Origin: Nitrospira lenta
GTDB lineage: Bacteria > Nitrospirota > Nitrospiria > Nitrospirales > Nitrospiraceae
Length of the DNA stretch: 34,985 nt
Direction: 5' to 3'
Assembly (NCBI GenBank): GCA_945905765.1
Contig: CAMDPZ010000024.1
Coordinates: forward strand, 1 to 34,985
Shown here: piece after piece, positions 6,957 to 13,796 of the stretch
How the letters are laid out: every line of letters begins with the position of its first letter
Position numbering within the stretch: position 1 is the first letter of the stretch
Notes under the pieces: generated by a model
Database searches by the model: none
Told to the model about the DNA's origin: nothing
Seen by the model: the letters and a program-made list of their open reading frames with translations, nothing else
Made by a program: the position numbers and the translations under genes

Positions 6957-7053
6957 GTTCATCTGGTCTCTCTGGTCTTTCTGGTCTAACAAGACCAACC
7001 AGATAGACGAGATAGACCAGACGAACAAGATAGACCAGAGAGACCAGATGAAC
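6957..7053. repeat. Long inverted repeat with low-complexity GACCA units at the cinA start
   Basis: Arms 6957-6978 and 7032-7053 are perfect 22-base inverted copies of one another. The region between is made of degenerate units of the kind GATAGACCAG and contains a smaller nested hairpin (TGGTCT at 6982-6987 with AGACCA at 6992-6997). The right arm includes the ATG at 7048-7050 that is the best start of cinA. On RNA the whole region could fold into one hairpin that hides that start. Confidence 0.8.
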
Positions 7054-8328
7054 CAGGATGCAGAAGTTATCGCGATCGGCACCGAGCTCTTGATCGGGGG
7101 CCGGTCCGATTCCAATTCTATTTTCCTCGCAGACGAACTCGGCAAGCTCGGGATCGCCGTGCGGTTTAAGTCGGTCGTCGGGGATGAGAAGCAGGATATC
7201 GTTACGGCCATTCACACAGCCGCGAAGCGGGCTACGGTGATCATCATGACAGGCGGGCTTGGCCCGACGGTGGACGATTGCACGAGAGAGGCGGTGGCTG
7301 CCGCAACGGGGCACAGGCTCGGTCGGCGCAAGGAAGCGCTGGAAGGGATGACGGCCCGGCTCGCGCAATGGGGCCGCACCGCGAATGTCGCGCAGTTGCG
7401 TCAGGCCTTGATTCCCTCCGGCGCCACCGTGCTGAATAATCCGGTCGGCTCTGCGCCGGGATTTTGCCTGACCTGGAAGAAAGCCGTGATTGTTTCCTTG
7501 CCGGGCGTGCCGAGGGAAATGGAAGCGATGATGTTGCAGGAGGTCTTGCCTCTGTTGCGCGCTACCGTGGCATCGTCCGGCTTGCCTCCACGATCGCCGA
7601 TCGTTCGTCAGCTGTTTCATACGTTCGGCCTGGCGGAGGCGGATGTGGATGCCAAGTTACGAGGCCTCGTTCCGAAGGGCGCGCCGGTCGATTTGGGACT
7701 GCTCGTCTCGCCCTTGGCGGTGCTCGTTTCGCTGACGACGAAGGGGAGCCAACCGGCTCGGGGGAAGCATCGTGATCTGCTACCGAAGCTGGCAGAGGGA
7801 GTCCGCTCACGGCTTAGCGAGTGGATTTTCGCCGAGGGTCGCGACCAGATGGAAGAAGTCGTCGGGCGGGAACTGGCAAAACGAGGGCTGACTATCGCGC
7901 TGGCGGAATCCTGTACTGGCGGCTTGATCGGCCATCGCCTCACGCAAGTCGCTGGTTCCTCCGCTTATCTGGACCGTGGCGTCGTCTGTTACAGCAATCG
8001 GGCGAAGACGGAGCTGCTGGGTGTGCCGGCGGATCTCATCGCCCAGAAGGGCGCAGTGAGCAAAGAGGTCGCAGCGGCGATGGCCTGCGGCATTCGTGAG
8101 CGAGCCAAGGTATCGGTGGGACTCAGCGTCACCGGCATTGCCGGGCCGGGCGGCGGGACCGAGACCAAGCCGGTCGGGCTGGTCTATATCGGGTTGGATG
8201 GGGGAACCGGCCAGCCGATCACGAAAGAGTTTCGATTCCACGGCGATCGGACTGTTATCAAGCAACGGTCCTCGCAAGCAGCCCTGGATCTCCTGCGCCG
8301 CTGGCTGCTCGATCGGGAGCGGACGTGA
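7048..8328 (+). CDS. cinA: CinA: nicotinamide-nucleotide amidase / MoCF-domain protein
   Basis: A 426-residue CinA, normal for the family. The N-terminal MoCF-like domain (about 4-170) has GTELLIGG and the GGLGPTVDD motif (69-77); family members hydrolyse ADP-ribose or related nucleotides. The C-terminal domain (from about 275) is the PncC-type NMN deamidase, with ESCTGG (287-292) and TGIAGPGGGT (362-371); it turns NMN into nicotinate mononucleotide in the pyridine-nucleotide salvage cycle. An open frame runs upstream to 6955, but it would be read from the inverted repeat (MFIWSLWSFWSNK...), which is not family-like; conserved sequence begins at QDAEVIAIG, so ATG 7048 is chosen although no good ribosome-binding site is visible. 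The stop overlaps the thpR start in a GTGA. Confidence 0.92.
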   Translation: MNQDAEVIAIGTELLIGGRSDSNSIFLADELGKLGIAVRFKSVVGDEKQDIVTAIHTAAKRATVIIMTGGLGPTVDDCTREAVAAATGHRLGRRKEALEGMTARLAQWGRTANVAQLRQALIPSGATVLNNPVGSAPGFCLTWKKAVIVSLPGVPREMEAMMLQEVLPLLRATVASSGLPPRSPIVRQLFHTFGLAEADVDAKLRGLVPKGAPVDLGLLVSPLAVLVSLTTKGSQPARGKHRDLLPKLAEGVRSRLSEWIFAEGRDQMEEVVGRELAKRGLTIALAESCTGGLIGHRLTQVAGSSAYLDRGVVCYSNRAKTELLGVPADLIAQKGAVSKEVAAAMACGIRERAKVSVGLSVTGIAGPGGGTETKPVGLVYIGLDGGTGQPITKEFRFHGDRTVIKQRSSQAALDLLRRWLLDRERT

Positions 8329-8933
8329 TCCGGGCCTTCCTGGCTGTCGAATTGTCTCACGGCCTCCTGGCCGAACTAGCCATTCTCCAACAGGAATTGA
8401 AACGTCGAATTGAGCCGGAGCTGACGCGAGGCGCGCGCATCTCCTGGGCGCAGTCTGCCTCGATCCATCTTACGCTCAAGTTTCTTGGCGACATGGATGA
8501 GCAGATGGTGGATCCGCTAGGTATCGCGATTGAGCAGGCGATAGGCAGTTTGGGTCCCGTGATGGTGCCGCTTGAGCGGCTTGGTGTCTTCCCTCGTCCG
8601 GATAGTCCGCGCGTGTTATGGGTCGGGCCGTCCGAGCAGTGGGAGCAAGGCGTAGAGGCACAGCGAGTGGCTGAGATTCATGGTGCGATTGAACAGGCTT
8701 GCGAAGGGTTAAGCTTTCTTCGCGAGTCGAGACCCTTCAGTCCTCATCTGACCTTGGCCAGAATTAAGATGGGGGAGCGGCAGGTTGGACTTGTGCTTGC
8801 CAAGAGCGGTCTGTTGGATCTGCCTCTGTCATTGGGCCAGCTGGCCGTGGATCGGGTGGTTTTGATGCGGAGTGAATTGAACCCAACCGGCTCGGTCTAT
8901 ACGAAATTGTGGGACGTGCGGCTGCGGGGTTAA
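8325..8933 (+). CDS. thpR: RNA 2',3'-cyclic phosphodiesterase (ThpR/LigT)
   Basis: A 202-residue member of the 2H phosphoesterase family, close in size to family members (about 180-200). Both HxTx-type catalytic tetrapeptides are present: His48-Leu-Thr-Leu (IHLTLKFLGD) and His141-Leu-Thr-Leu (PHLTLARIK). The enzyme opens 2',3'-cyclic phosphates at RNA ends to 2'-phosphates and can act as an RNA ligase in the reverse direction. The start is GTG 8325, overlapping the cinA stop by four bases, so the two genes are translationally coupled. Its stop overlaps by four bases the stop of the convergent gene on the other strand, leaving no room for a terminator between them. Confidence 0.9.
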   Translation: MIRAFLAVELSHGLLAELAILQQELKRRIEPELTRGARISWAQSASIHLTLKFLGDMDEQMVDPLGIAIEQAIGSLGPVMVPLERLGVFPRPDSPRVLWVGPSEQWEQGVEAQRVAEIHGAIEQACEGLSFLRESRPFSPHLTLARIKMGERQVGLVLAKSGLLDLPLSLGQLAVDRVVLMRSELNPTGSVYTKLWDVRLRG

Positions 8934-9565
8934 TCGTTCGATAGGGGAGCGGGCGATGGGTGGCGGATCTCATCGGATAGTCTTCGAAGGACAGCCGTGA
9001 TATTCGTAAAGGTGCGATCCAGGTTTGCCATTACCTCCCGCTCGTTTTCTCCCCAAGCCCAAAACGACAACATCAGCTGCTGGCCCTCTTGCAGGGCCGC
9101 CGGCCCAGGCAGGGTGATGAATCGGACCGGTAGGATCGTGGCGCCGATAGCGCCCGATTCGAACTCCGGATCGATTTGTCCCAAGGCATGGGCTGCGGCG
9201 TTGGTCAACCAGCCGATCTGTGCCGACGCTGTATTCACTGTCAGGTCACGGTAGAGAATCATCAGACGACCGGAACATTGCAGGCGCTGGGAGGATTGAT
9301 TGCTGGTGTTGGCCGCCGCGCCGCTAAAGGCCGAGTCATTGGACTCAAAGACCGATCCTGCGCCATTGAGCCATTCCAGAAGCCGATAGAAGGTCTCGGT
9401 CGCGGGGTAGCTGTTCCACTCCCGCATATCTTCAAGCGACGACCGGATGAGTTCCGGGCTTGCGCAAAAATCGTAATACCGATGGGCGGGGTTTGAGTCG
9501 CTGTCGATCCAGGGGTGAGATCGAGTACGCAAGGAGTCCGGGTCGTTGTGTGCGTAAATTTTCAT
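8930..9565 (-). CDS. Hypothetical protein, 211 residues
   Basis: I do not recognise the family. There is no signal peptide or membrane segment. The N-terminal part is polar and aromatic (MKIYAHNDPDSL..., HRYYDFCASPELIRSS); the middle (about 75-95) is a low-complexity Ser/Asn/Ala stretch (FSGAAANTSNQSSQRL); the rest includes the strand-rich RLMILYRDLTVNTASA and GATILPVRFITLPGP and a helix ending in TAVLRRLSDEIRHP. The gene follows pilT by 135 bases on the same strand; the gap contains two GC-rich hairpins. Its end overlaps that of thpR by four bases in tail-to-tail orientation. A link to type IV pili is possible from position only. Confidence 0.6.
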   Translation of the reverse strand: MKIYAHNDPDSLRTRSHPWIDSDSNPAHRYYDFCASPELIRSSLEDMREWNSYPATETFYRLLEWLNGAGSVFESNDSAFSGAAANTSNQSSQRLQCSGRLMILYRDLTVNTASAQIGWLTNAAAHALGQIDPEFESGAIGATILPVRFITLPGPAALQEGQQLMLSFWAWGENEREVMANLDRTFTNITAVLRRLSDEIRHPSPAPLSND

Positions 9566-9583
9566 TGTCCGTCACAGGTCACG

Positions 9584-9620
9584 AAGGCAGCGGCCAGGGC
9601 TGAGACCTGGCCGCTGCCTT
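9584..9620. terminator. 15-bp perfect hairpin between pilT and the next gene
   Basis: Arms 9584-9598 and 9606-9620 pair perfectly (AAGGCAGCGGCCAGG and its complement) around a 7-base loop. Neither side has a T-tract, so it is not a typical intrinsic terminator; it may slow transcription or protect the pilT mRNA 3' end. Confidence 0.55.
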
Positions 9621-9674
9621 GCAGCATAACAAGAATGGATCATTCTGTGTGGATGGCCTTGTCCGCCATCGGTC

Positions 9675-9700
9675 TCAGCCCCTCTCAGGCGGGGGGCTGA
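9675..9700 (-). terminator. GC-rich hairpin directly after the pilT stop
   Basis: TCAGCCCC (9675-9682) pairs with GGGGCTGA (9693-9700), directly abutting the pilT stop codon. No T-tract follows on the minus strand, so termination is uncertain. Confidence 0.4.
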
Positions 9701-10780
9701 TCATTGGAGGGCGTCGGGCGGTGTGCTGAGTAACTTGGCGAAGCGGCTCTTGTCGATCGACTTCTCGTAGGCTTCTTCCGGCGCGATCCACTTTTTATTC
9801 AAGAGCTCCTGAATCGCATCGTCCAGCGTTTGCATGCCGAGCGCTTTGCCCGTCTGCATGATCGATGCGATTTGAACCGTTTTCGAATCGCGAATGAGGT
9901 TGGATACGGCCGCCGTACAGACCAGAATTTCGAGGGCTGCGCAGCGGCCCTTTTGATCGATGCGTTTGAATAGATTCTGCGCGACGACAAGCCGGAGCGC
10001 CGTCGATAGCGTATTTCTGATTTGCGCCTGCTCTCCATGAGGAAATACTTCGACGACCCGGTCGACCGTTTTAGCGGCGTTCTCGGTATGCAAGGTCCCG
10101 AATACGAGGTGCCCGGTCGCAGCCGCTTCCACGGCCAGCCGGATCGTTTCGAGGTCGCGCATTTCACCTACCAGAATAATGTCCGGATCTTCCCGCAAGG
10201 CGCCACGCAGGGCGGCTCCGAACGATTGCGTATGGATGCCGACTTCCCGGTGGTTGACGATGCAGCCCTGGCTTTGGTGCACGAACTCGATGGGATCTTC
10301 GACGGTCAGGATATGGTCTTTCCTGTTTTTGTTGGCGTAGTCGATGATGGCAGCCAAGGTGGTCGACTTGCCGCTTCCGGTGGGGCCGGTGACCAGGACC
10401 AGGCCTTTTTTCAGCATGGCTGATTTGGTCAGGATCGGAGGCAGTCCTAATTCTTCAGCCGACAGCACTTTGTTGGGGATTTTTCGGAATACCGCTCCGC
10501 AGCCGTATTTCTGATTGAAGAGGTTGGCGCGAAATCTGGCGAAGCCGGAAATCTCATAGCCGAAGTCGACATCGCCGGTCAGTTCAAAATGCTCTTTTTT
10601 GGCGGGAGGCGTGATCTCGTAGAGCAGCTGCTTGAGTTCGGCCTGGACGAGCAGGCCTTGCCCCTCGACCCGCTCCAATTCACCGTTGATCCGCATGATG
10701 GGCTGCTGGCCTGCGATCAGGTGCAAGTCGGAGGCGCCGTGCTCACCCATCATTTTAAAGAAATCGTCGATCTTGGCCAT
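9701..10780 (-). CDS. pilT: PilT, type IV pilus retraction ATPase
   Basis: A 359-residue hexameric secretion-superfamily ATPase that powers depolymerisation of type IV pili at the cytoplasmic face, for twitching, attachment and DNA uptake. The N-terminal PAS-like part begins with ASDLHLIAGQQPIMRINGEL. Walker A is GPTGSGKS (132-139), the Asp box TVEDPIEF (159-166), Walker B IILVGEMRD with Glu206, and the His box GHLVFGTLHT (223-232). Length and motif spacing are normal. It has its own promoter (10818-10845) and a GGAG site before the ATG. No other pilus genes lie in the window, which is common for pilT. PilU is an alternative name, but the C-terminal length fits PilT. Confidence 0.93.
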   Translation of the reverse strand: MAKIDDFFKMMGEHGASDLHLIAGQQPIMRINGELERVEGQGLLVQAELKQLLYEITPPAKKEHFELTGDVDFGYEISGFARFRANLFNQKYGCGAVFRKIPNKVLSAEELGLPPILTKSAMLKKGLVLVTGPTGSGKSTTLAAIIDYANKNRKDHILTVEDPIEFVHQSQGCIVNHREVGIHTQSFGAALRGALREDPDIILVGEMRDLETIRLAVEAAATGHLVFGTLHTENAAKTVDRVVEVFPHGEQAQIRNTLSTALRLVVAQNLFKRIDQKGRCAALEILVCTAAVSNLIRDSKTVQIASIMQTGKALGMQTLDDAIQELLNKKWIAPEEAYEKSIDKSRFAKLLSTPPDALQ

Positions 10781-10817
10781 CTCAAGTCTCCTTCGGGGCG
10801 GTTGTCCATGCCTGTTA

Positions 10818-10845
10818 AGTATAGAGGAGGATGGCTGGGTGGCAA
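10818..10845 (-). promoter_or_regulatory. pilT promoter
   Basis: On the minus strand, TTGCCA (10845-10840), a 16-base spacer and TATACT (10823-10818), with a start expected near 10811 and a leader of about 30 bases carrying GGAGA before the pilT ATG. The remaining 10846-10954 gap holds a nested hairpin (10867-10871 with 10895-10899; 10877-10882 with 10888-10893) of unknown role and no gene. Confidence 0.6.
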
Positions 10846-10954
10846 GGGACGCAGGAACGGCAGCGAACCGGCTGCAACCTCATCGGGTGAGGTGCCGGTT
10901 CTGGATGGTTGTTGCTCTGGCTGTCCGGCTTAACGCGCGGGACGGAGTCCCCTG

Positions 10955-12043
10955 TCAGCTTTGAGGAGGCTGCTCGCGCATGATGCGGCAGAAGAGTTCG
11001 GTCAGCGTCGGATCGAAGGCTGTGCCTGCTTGCTGCTCGATCTGTTCCAGGGCTTCGTCGACGGGGAGGGCTGTTCGTTCCGGCTTTTCGGCGGTCAGGT
11101 CGTCGAATGCTTGGGCGATGCCGACAATACGGGCGAGTAACGGCGTGCGTTCTTCTTGTAAGCCAAAGGGGAAGCCTGTGCCGTCCCATCGTTCGTGATG
11201 GAGGGCGATGATCTGCACGGCATCGGCGGAGAGGCCCATGGCTCGGCCCATTCGTGCGCCGATGTCAGGACGATGGGTCTGCTGGTCGGATTCCCCGTTC
11301 AGCGCGTGACGGTTTTGGGTGCTGAGCAAATCCAGATCATGTACGAGCGCGCCGAGCGCGAGCGACTGTTGTTCGGCGAGGGGGAGGCTGAGCCGATTGG
11401 CTACCAGGGTCGAATAGAAACTGACGCGGCTTCCATGATTGAGGAGGTGGCGGTCCTTGGCTTCTAAGAGGTCGGAGATCAGAGGGACTAGGGGTGATGT
11501 TTCCTCGCTCTGCGACGCAGAGGGCGAGCCCTTGCGGTTTCTGGACGCGTAGTCGGCGACGAGGGATTCCCAGGCCTTTGTGCAGGCAGGCTCCGGGCCC
11601 CAGAGTGCCGTCGAGTTGGCCAGGATCGGGCGTAATTGGTCGAGCCGTTGTTTCTTTTGCGCGGTTTGCAAGGAAATGGCCAGCAGCTCTGACGCATTGA
11701 ACGGTTTCAGGAGGAAGCCTGCCGCCCCGTGCCTGATGCAGTCCATCGCGGTTTGGAGCGAGCCATAGGCCGTGACCATGATGACTTCGATTTCGGCATG
11801 GGCGCGTTTGATGTCGGTCAAGAGATCCGATCCGGAACGGTCTGGCAGTTTCAGGTCTAGCGTGACAAGGTCGACGCCATGGCCGTTGAGGACTGCCAGG
11901 GCTGCATGAGCGTTTTCCGCCGTCAGGATATGGAAGTCTTGCTTGAGGATCTGGGTGAGGGCCGCGCGGGGGGCTGCCTCATCGTCGATGATCAGGACCG
12001 TCGGTTTCTGGCTGGTGGTATCGGGTACGAGCGCTGAAGGCAT
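10955..12043 (-). CDS. Response regulator with degenerate HD-GYP-like output domain
   Basis: A 362-residue regulator. Residues about 15-130 are an intact receiver (Asp20-Asp21, phospho-acceptor Asp63 in LVTLDLKLP, Thr91, Lys113 in LLKPF). The C-terminal half resembles an HD-GYP domain, which hydrolyses cyclic-di-GMP: it has LVHDLDLL where HDIGKI is usual, RPDIGARM where HPEIG is usual, and HHERWDGTGFPFG where HHERxDGxGYP is usual. The HD pair and the HHE...DGTG motif are kept, but the Lys after HD and one metal-ligand His seem lost, so activity is doubtful. The start is ATG 12043; frame-open sequence upstream to 12202 lies in the recA control region and is not domain-like. Ends 174 bases before pilT, which has its own promoter. 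c-di-GMP often controls pili, so functional pairing is plausible. Confidence 0.8.
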   Translation of the reverse strand: MPSALVPDTTSQKPTVLIIDDEAAPRAALTQILKQDFHILTAENAHAALAVLNGHGVDLVTLDLKLPDRSGSDLLTDIKRAHAEIEVIMVTAYGSLQTAMDCIRHGAAGFLLKPFNASELLAISLQTAQKKQRLDQLRPILANSTALWGPEPACTKAWESLVADYASRNRKGSPSASQSEETSPLVPLISDLLEAKDRHLLNHGSRVSFYSTLVANRLSLPLAEQQSLALGALVHDLDLLSTQNRHALNGESDQQTHRPDIGARMGRAMGLSADAVQIIALHHERWDGTGFPFGLQEERTPLLARIVGIAQAFDDLTAEKPERTALPVDEALEQIEQQAGTAFDPTLTELFCRIMREQPPQS

Positions 12044-12165
12044 GGTGTATCTGTAGCTCGATCCCTGTTGTCCGTCAAGGAAATCGCGTGAACATGCGGA
12101 GTTACCCCCTATTTGCCCCGTATTATCCGGCGATTCTCCGCTAGGTTTCTCTCGCTTAATTTGGG

Positions 12166-12171
12166 TATAAT
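12166..12171 (+). promoter_or_regulatory. recA -10 element
   Basis: A perfect TATAAT at 12166-12171, 34 bases before the recA ATG; a start near 12178 is expected. I see no good -35 at 16-18 bases upstream and no convincing LexA operator of the E. coli or Bacillus form in the 161-base divergent region, so damage control cannot be read from the sequence. Confidence 0.5.
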
Positions 12172-12204
12172 CTCCCGATCTCTCCATACACAAGAGGAGC
12201 ACCT

Positions 12205-13287
12205 ATGGCTGAAAAAGACGATAAGAAGCGCGCGCTGGATCTGGCCCTGTCCCAAATTGAGAAACAATATGGGAAGGGGGCCATTATGAAGCTGGGGGGG
12301 GCCGATGCCCCGGTGGATATTCCGGCGATTTCGACCGGATCGCTCGGGCTCGATATTGCCCTGGGCGTCGGCGGGCTTCCCCGCGGCCGGGTGATCGAGA
12401 TTTTCGGTCCCGAGTCTTCGGGCAAGACGACCTTGACCCTCCACGTCATTGCAGAGGCGCAGAAGGCCGGCGGCACCGCCGCCTTTATCGATGCGGAACA
12501 TGCGCTGGATTTGGGCTATGCCAAGAAGCTGGGCGTGCAGGTGGACGATCTGCTCGTGTCGCAGCCCGATACAGGCGAACAGGCGCTGGAAATTGCCGAG
12601 ACGCTCGTCCGCAGCGGAGCGATCGATGTGATCGTGGTGGACTCGGTTGCAGCCCTCGTGCCGAGAGCTGAGATCGAAGGCGAAATGGGCGATGCCCATA
12701 TGGGACTGCAAGCCAGGCTCATGTCTCAAGCGCTTCGCAAGTTGACGGCGGCGATTTCCAAGTCGCAGACGACCTTGGTGTTCATCAATCAAATCAGAAT
12801 GAAGATCGGCGTGATGTTCGGTAACCCGGAAACGACCACGGGCGGCAACGCGCTCAAGTTCTATTCGTCCGTGCGGCTGGATATCCGGCGCATCGAGTCG
12901 ATCAAGGACGGGCAAGAGGTGACCGGCAATCGCGTGCGCGTGAAGGTGGTAAAGAACAAGATGGCGCCTCCCTTCAAGCAGGCGGAGTTCGACATCCTGT
13001 TTGCGCAGGGAATTTCGAAAATGGGCGAGTTGGTCGATCTCGGGGTCGAGAAGAAAGTCGTGGAGAAATCCGGGGCCTGGTATTCCTATCAAGGCGAACG
13101 GCTTGGGCAGGGACGCGACGCGGTGCGGGACTTTCTGTTGAGCAATCAGCCGCTGGCCCGTGAGATTGAAGGGAAGCTGCGCGACATAGCTTGTTTGCCC
13201 GGGCGGACGGCCGAGAAGGCTGCTGCCGCGCCGGTGAAGGACGAGAAAAAGACTGAGGACAAGCGATCGCATAAGGTTGGCGCGTAA
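12205..13287 (+). CDS. recA: RecA recombinase
   Basis: A 360-residue RecA, typical length. It forms ATP-dependent filaments on single-stranded DNA, drives strand exchange and triggers LexA self-cleavage. Walker A is GPESSGKT (68-75); the family signature near [14 protein letters not shown] is present, as are the DNA-binding loop sequences ([20 protein letters not shown] and the [21 protein letters not shown] stretch). The tail is Lys/Glu/Ala-rich. The ATG has GAGGAG six bases upstream. It is the first gene of a recA-recX-alaS-ruvX-mltG same-strand series, with recX starting 18 bases after its stop, and is divergent from the receiver/HD-GYP-like gene. Confidence 0.98.
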   Translation: MAEKDDKKRALDLALSQIEKQYGKGAIMKLGGADAPVDIPAISTGSLGLDIALGVGGLPRGRVIEIFGPESSGKTTLTLHVIAEAQKAGGTAAFIDAEHALDLGYAKKLGVQVDDLLVSQPDTGEQALEIAETLVRSGAIDVIVVDSVAALVPRAEIEGEMGDAHMGLQARLMSQALRKLTAAISKSQTTLVFINQIRMKIGVMFGNPETTTGGNALKFYSSVRLDIRRIESIKDGQEVTGNRVRVKVVKNKMAPPFKQAEFDILFAQGISKMGELVDLGVEKKVVEKSGAWYSYQGERLGQGRDAVRDFLLSNQPLAREIEGKLRDIACLPGRTAEKAAAAPVKDEKKTEDKRSHKVGA

Positions 13288-13305
13288 CGGCTGACGAGCT
13301 GGCTG

Positions 13306-13791
13306 GTGAGCAGGCGCGTCACAGTTCAGACGACATCGTCTCCCGATCAGTGGTTGCAGCTTGCGGTGCGGGCTCTGGCCCGAAGCGATCGCACGGCGGC
13401 TCAGATCGAACGGTTGCTCGAGGCGAAGGGGGCCTCTCCCCCGGAGATTCGAGCCGCGATCAAACGGCTGACGTCGTTGAAATACCTCGACGATGCGGCC
13501 TTCGCGGCTCGGTGGATCGAGCGAAGGCTTACCCGCATGCCGATGGGGCGTGCGCGCCTGCAAGAAGAACTGCTTGCCACCGGTTGTCCTGAACAGATCG
13601 TGCAGACGACGGTGCGGGCCGCCTACCGCAAGGTGAGCGAGCAGGACCTCGCGCAACAAGTGGCGACGATGGCTGGACGGAGCAGCTCGGTTCAGACGCT
13701 TGGCCGATTGGCGCGATTGTTGAGCCAACGGGGTTTTGACGAAGATACGATTGAGATAGTGATGGGGCCGTTGCTGCGAGAGGAAAGTTAG
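13306..13791 (+). CDS. recX: RecX, regulator of RecA
   Basis: A 161-residue RecX, which binds in the RecA filament groove and limits RecA polymerisation and strand exchange. The family pattern of three-helix repeats is visible: AVRALARSDRTAAQIERLLEAKG, then IKRLTSLKYLDDAAFAARWIERR, then GRARLQEELLATGC, and finally the last repeat ending in LLSQRGFDEDTIEIVM. The identification rests on this pattern and on the position 18 bases after recA, the usual recX place. The start is GTG 13306 without a clear ribosome-binding site, which may keep RecX low relative to RecA. The stop precedes the alaS ATG by five bases. Confidence 0.9.
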   Translation: MSRRVTVQTTSSPDQWLQLAVRALARSDRTAAQIERLLEAKGASPPEIRAAIKRLTSLKYLDDAAFAARWIERRLTRMPMGRARLQEELLATGCPEQIVQTTVRAAYRKVSEQDLAQQVATMAGRSSSVQTLGRLARLLSQRGFDEDTIEIVMGPLLREES

Positions 13792-13796
13792 GGGAC

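Noticed and set aside
6955-7047. Longer CinA start (TTG) through the inverted repeat
   Set aside because: The encoded peptide is repetitive and unlike any CinA; conserved sequence starts at residue 4 of the 7048 start.
12044-12204. LexA (SOS) box in the recA upstream region
   Set aside because: No match to CTGT-N8-ACAG or GAAC-N4-GTTC; only a partial GAAC half-site near 12089.
12109-13728. 539-residue reading frame on the minus strand opposite recA and recX
   Set aside because: Contains no recognisable domain, overlaps two certain genes and is His/Arg/Leu-rich in the manner of antisense frames.
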